Source of the DNA: an uncultured Bacteroidales bacterium
GTDB lineage: Bacteria > Bacteroidota > Bacteroidia > Bacteroidales > P3
Length of the DNA: 64,000 nt
Direction: 5' to 3'
Assembly: GCA_946183915.1 (NCBI GenBank)
Contig: CAMHDJ010000009.1
Span: forward strand, 1-64,000
Under the pieces are notes generated by a model, which worked only from the letters and a program-made list of their open reading frames with translations, did no database searches and was not told the DNA's origin. The translations under genes and the position numbers were made by a program. Shown piece by piece: positions 61,220 through 64,000 of this stretch. Numbering within the stretch: position 1 is the first letter of the stretch; the number at the start of each line of letters is the position of its first letter.

Positions 61220-62151
61220 AGTTCTTTTTCGATTAAGTATTGGTTACGTGTACTACTATTACGACAGATGAGTTCACCGAGGAAACCGGCCATAAAGAGG
61301 ACGGTTCCCAAGAGGACGAAGAGCATAGAGAGATAGAACCAGACATTGTTGGTGAGATATATACTGCCAGTCAGCCGCATGATGATCACCACCAGCAAAG
61401 CCACCATACCAAAGAGGAATGCCAACGATCCGATGGCACCAAAAAAGTGCATAGGTTGTTTACCAAACTTGCTCATAAACATGATACTCATCAGGTCCAG
61501 ATAGCCATTGACAAAGCGGTTCATACCGAACTTGGTGACACCAAACTCACGCTTGCGGTGCTGCACCACCTTCTCACCGATCTTGCCGAAACCAGCCCAC
61601 TTGGCGATAACAGGGATATAGCGATGCATCTCACCATAGACTTCTATACTCTTCACTACATCATGACGATAGGCTTTGAGTCCACAGTTGAAGTCGTGCA
61701 GGTGAATCCCACTCATGCGACGAGTGGTCCAGTTAAAGAACTTAGAGGGTATGTTCTTCGCCAGCTTGGAATCGTAGCGCTTCTTCTTCCAACCACTGAC
61801 GAGATCATAGCCTTCCTCTTTGATCATACGATACAGCTCGGGAACCTCATCCGGACTGTCCTGAAGGTCGGCATCCATGGTGATAACCACATCACCCTCA
61901 GATGCGGCGAATCCTGTGTTAAGAGCAGCCGATTTGCCGTAATTGCGACGGAACTTTATACCACGATAGGCCGGATTTGCTGAGTGGAGTTGCTCTACAA
62001 CCTTCCATGAGCCATCATTGGAGCCATCATCTACAACAATAACCTCATAATCGAGGCCGTGTTCTTTCATCACTCTGTCAATCCACTCGGCAAGGTGGGG
62101 CAATGACTCTGCTTCATTATATGCAGGAACAATGATTGATATGTTTTTCAT
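61216..62151 (-). CDS. Polyprenyl-phosphate glycosyltransferase, GT2 family
   Basis: The 311-residue protein has a GT2 domain (ISIIVPAYNEAESLPHLAEW, ITMDADLQDSPDEVP with the DxD motif, GLKAYRHDVVKSIEVYGEMH) and two C-terminal transmembrane helices (AIGSLAFLFGMVALLVVIIM, FYLSMLFVLLGTVLFMAGFL). This is the DPM1/ArnC/GtrB layout, which moves a sugar to undecaprenyl phosphate. It is paired with DUF4199 as in many Bacteroidota. This stretch is clearly AT-richer than the genes around it. Confidence 0.92.
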   Translation of the reverse strand: MKNISIIVPAYNEAESLPHLAEWIDRVMKEHGLDYEVIVVDDGSNDGSWKVVEQLHSANPAYRGIKFRRNYGKSAALNTGFAASEGDVVITMDADLQDSPDEVPELYRMIKEEGYDLVSGWKKKRYDSKLAKNIPSKFFNWTTRRMSGIHLHDFNCGLKAYRHDVVKSIEVYGEMHRYIPVIAKWAGFGKIGEKVVQHRKREFGVTKFGMNRFVNGYLDLMSIMFMSKFGKQPMHFFGAIGSLAFLFGMVALLVVIIMRLTGSIYLTNNVWFYLSMLFVLLGTVLFMAGFLGELICRNSSTRNQYLIEKEL

Positions 62152-62170
62152 TATAATATTATATTATTCA

Positions 62171-62689
62171 TTAATTTTTAGTTCGTACCGGTGACTTTTC
62201 GTTTCGAAAAAGGATAGCTGCCAAGAAAGCGAAGAAGGAGCCCAAGATGATCGTCTCCAGACCTGCCAGAATGGCCCACCATGCTGCCCAATAATGCAGC
62301 TGAGAATTCTGACCATCAATAGTATTTTCCCCGACCATCGTGTTGGTAAACAATACCGTTTGAGAGGCAGACGAGAGTCCAATTGCCCACAGTATGAGAC
62401 CATACAAGACTCCGGCAATAAGAGCAGTTCCTAATCCGAAGAGCATGGCCTCCTTAAGGGTGATACGTTTCTCTGGCAGTCCGTTCCTATACCACGCTGT
62501 CAGCAGAAAGATACATATCAACAGGACAGCATCGACCACCAATGATAGGGGACTTTCCATAGGCCTACCCATCAAAAGGCGTATCAAGACATACAGTCCT
62601 AACAACCCTCCCGTCAGCAATCCACCTCGGAGGTATGCCCTGCGGTAATTTCCATGTATCTGGCTCCTATATCTGTGAAACACTCCCAT
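62171..62689 (-). CDS. DUF4199 membrane protein
   Basis: The 172-residue protein has four predicted helices (GGLLTGGLLGLYVLIRLLMG, LVVDAVLLICIFLLTAWYRN, MLFGLGTALIAGVLYGLILW, IILGSFFAFLAAILFRNEKS), the DUF4199 pattern. It is commonly encoded next to a GT2 polyprenyl-phosphate glycosyltransferase. The function is unknown, perhaps help in flipping or anchoring the glycolipid. It starts one base after the AsmA-like gene ends. Confidence 0.85.
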   Translation of the reverse strand: MGVFHRYRSQIHGNYRRAYLRGGLLTGGLLGLYVLIRLLMGRPMESPLSLVVDAVLLICIFLLTAWYRNGLPEKRITLKEAMLFGLGTALIAGVLYGLILWAIGLSSASQTVLFTNTMVGENTIDGQNSQLHYWAAWWAILAGLETIILGSFFAFLAAILFRNEKSPVRTKN

Positions 62690-62690
62690 T

Positions 62691-64000
62691 TTACCTTACA
62701 TTTCGTTCCAGTGCTTCTCTTATCATTTGCTTCATCTTCAGCGTTTCCTTTTCGACCACTCCCTGTTTCTCCGGCTTGTAGAGGTCGGCGTAGCGCACCT
62801 GTCCCAAAGATATCTTGGGGCTCTTGAGCGATCCGGTCACATCAACGCCCACCTTCGCCAACAAGGGGTTCTTAAGCAACTCGACGTGATAGCCACACTG
62901 GTTGTCAAGGGTGTGCTTACCTGAAGCGCAGAGTTGATAGTTACCCAACGAAAGCAGGAAGGGGAACACCTCGATCTCCTTGCGGAAGACGGTCATCTCG
63001 ACGTCAAGGCTATCAATCTTGATCTTGTTGTCCTTATCTTTCCAACTCTTGAACTGCATCAGTTTGGCGATCTGCGCAATGCTGTTGTTGTCCATCACCA
63101 CGAGGTCTTTACCACTGATAGCCGCCGAACCCAGCAGTGTGCTCATCTTGGGCTGGTAGTTAGCGAAGAGGTAGCTCTCGCCTGCCAGGTGGAAGTTAGC
63201 GTTGCCGTTGAAGGCCGCCAGCATGGGCACCAGCGTGTCGACCACCGGGATCATGTCAAGCAACTCGTCGATCTGAATGTCGAGCAAGTGGAAGTCAATG
63301 GCAGCAAAGAGGTTGTTCGGCCGCGGCGATTTGTAGAGCGCGGTGAGCTGCATGGTGGCCGCCTTGCAGACGAAACCAATCTGGTCGAGCACGGCCACAC
63401 CATCCTTGACGGTGACGGCACCGGCCAAATCGCCCAAGTCGTTACCGAAGGCCAGGCTGCGTTTGATGTGGGTGTGGAGGGTGAAGTCGACATCTTTCGG
63501 CACAATGAAGGGGTTAGCTTCCTTGGGCACATTGTCCTCCTCACGCATCTGCTCCAGCGTGTCCGGGTCGCTACCCATACCGCTGAACATATCCATCAGC
63601 TGGTCCACGTCGGTATAGTGCGAGGTAAGATTCAATTCACCCGTGAGCATCCGCTCGTGACTGAGCCAAGGCTCCAGGTTCTCCACACTGCCATAGAGCT
63701 GCAGGTCGCTGTTGCCCAACTTGATGTCGGCATCGGCGATGTCGCACAGCTCCGGCGTGTAGTGGAAGTCCAGGTTATTGATAAACAATTCTTCACCCAG
63801 CATGGGACTGATCACCTTGGTCTGTCTCAGGTCGATGTCCAAATTCGGGTTATACTTGCGCAGGAAGTTGTCCTGGGTCGAGTCCATCCGCACCGAGCCC
63901 GCCAACGACATAGCGCTGAGGTCGATGCTGTTGCTGTCCATCGAAGCCACTGTCTTCTCCAGGCTTACCACGACGGCAGCGGCCAACTGTTCACGTGTAA
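62691..64000 (-). CDS. AsmA-like C-terminal region protein (5' end outside the window)
   Basis: The open frame continues past 64000 (upstream codons read TREQL), so this is the C-terminal part of a larger protein. The visible 435 residues are beta-rich and repetitive, in the style of AsmA/TamB-type envelope proteins (LDFHYTPELCDIADADIKLG, GVAVLDQIGFVCKAATMQLT, LGSAAISGKDLVVMDNNSIA, and the tail SPKISLGQVRYADLYKPEKQ). A basic C-terminal helix ends ALERNVR. AsmA-like proteins are thought to move lipids between membranes. The start codon offered at 63986 is not real. Confidence 0.8.
   Translation of the reverse strand, partial: TREQLAAAVVVSLEKTVASMDSNSIDLSAMSLAGSVRMDSTQDNFLRKYNPNLDIDLRQTKVISPMLGEELFINNLDFHYTPELCDIADADIKLGNSDLQLYGSVENLEPWLSHERMLTGELNLTSHYTDVDQLMDMFSGMGSDPDTLEQMREEDNVPKEANPFIVPKDVDFTLHTHIKRSLAFGNDLGDLAGAVTVKDGVAVLDQIGFVCKAATMQLTALYKSPRPNNLFAAIDFHLLDIQIDELLDMIPVVDTLVPMLAAFNGNANFHLAGESYLFANYQPKMSTLLGSAAISGKDLVVMDNNSIAQIAKLMQFKSWKDKDNKIKIDSLDVEMTVFRKEIEVFPFLLSLGNYQLCASGKHTLDNQCGYHVELLKNPLLAKVGVDVTGSLKSPKISLGQVRYADLYKPEKQGVVEKETLKMKQMIREALERNVR

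Noticed and set aside
63987-64000. Start codon of the last gene inside the window
   Set aside because: The reading frame continues to the window edge (TREQL upstream of the apparent TTG start), so the gene is partial.

Overview
This window comes from a member of the Bacteroidota, most likely a high-GC uncultured Bacteroidales. Several independent signs agree. Five secreted proteins carry type IX secretion (T9SS) sorting domains, three type A-like and two type B-like, and a PorW/SprE-like T9SS lipoprotein is present. Families largely restricted to the phylum occur (DUF3098, DUF4199, DUF3822, Omp28-like). Promoters fit the Bacteroidota pattern TTTG/TTG, a spacer of about 20 nt, then TAnnTTTG. 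Coding density is high and many genes overlap by 1-4 bases. I see no rRNA, CRISPR array, integrase, transposase or prophage.

Layout. 1-700: repeats and nested inverted repeats. 703-7416: two large T9SS cargo proteins with a USP-like protein and a prohibitin-like protein. 7524-7600: tRNA-Arg(ACG). 7740-10913: a minus-strand unit of GT2 glycosyltransferase, ECF sigma factor, predicted envelope protein and GNAT acetyltransferase. 11007-11936: CorA. 12092-12672: the largest composite repeat locus. 12916-16786: lipoprotein, nitroreductase, then an ECF sigma, predicted anti-sigma and envelope protein module. 16904-19410: argS and an acyl-ACP thioesterase. 19573-25984: lipoprotein, M14 peptidase, HMA protein, TonB receptor and a fused Nfn/Sud-type oxidoreductase. 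26345-28905: M28 peptidase and an Omp28-like protein. 29033-33644: SRP RNA, prfB and a very large secreted repeat protein. 33802-35657: a 40-residue lipoprotein and ftcD. 36353-43445: T9SS cargo, dapD, a lipoprotein, dnaN, ftsX, DUF3098, uppP, truB. 43876-45620: atpD-atpC. 45694-51251: C69 dipeptidase, peptide-binding lipoprotein, nucleoside deaminase, AGCS symporter. 51240-54730: CYTH, purC, rsmD, DUF3822 and a membrane protein. 55326-64000: an APH-like kinase/RapZ fusion, bactofilin, PorW-like, ychF, GT2, DUF4199 and a partial AsmA-like gene.

Most genes have ordinary housekeeping or cell-envelope roles. The unusual content is between genes and inside a few of them. Four loci (about 1-400, 12092-12672, 35831-36240, 54939-55309) are assembled from the same set of modules in different combinations: a palindrome-ended AT-rich module (A), a hairpin module (B), a conserved core of about 125 bp (C), a long inverted-repeat module (D) and GCCCC/GGGGC hairpins (E). 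The core is nearly identical in three copies, contains a hairpin whose two differences are both tolerated as G-U pairs in RNA, and ends in a palindrome plus T-tract. It looks like an undescribed structured RNA or non-autonomous element. The core is preceded by diverged tandem repeats with an exact 11-bp period, which also occur alone at 26157 and 43542. A separate family of GTGGGTA/GTGGAGA tandem-inverted elements supplies the stop codons of two genes and lies in frame at two places in the kinase/RapZ fusion.

All functions are inferred from reading the sequence. No database search was run.
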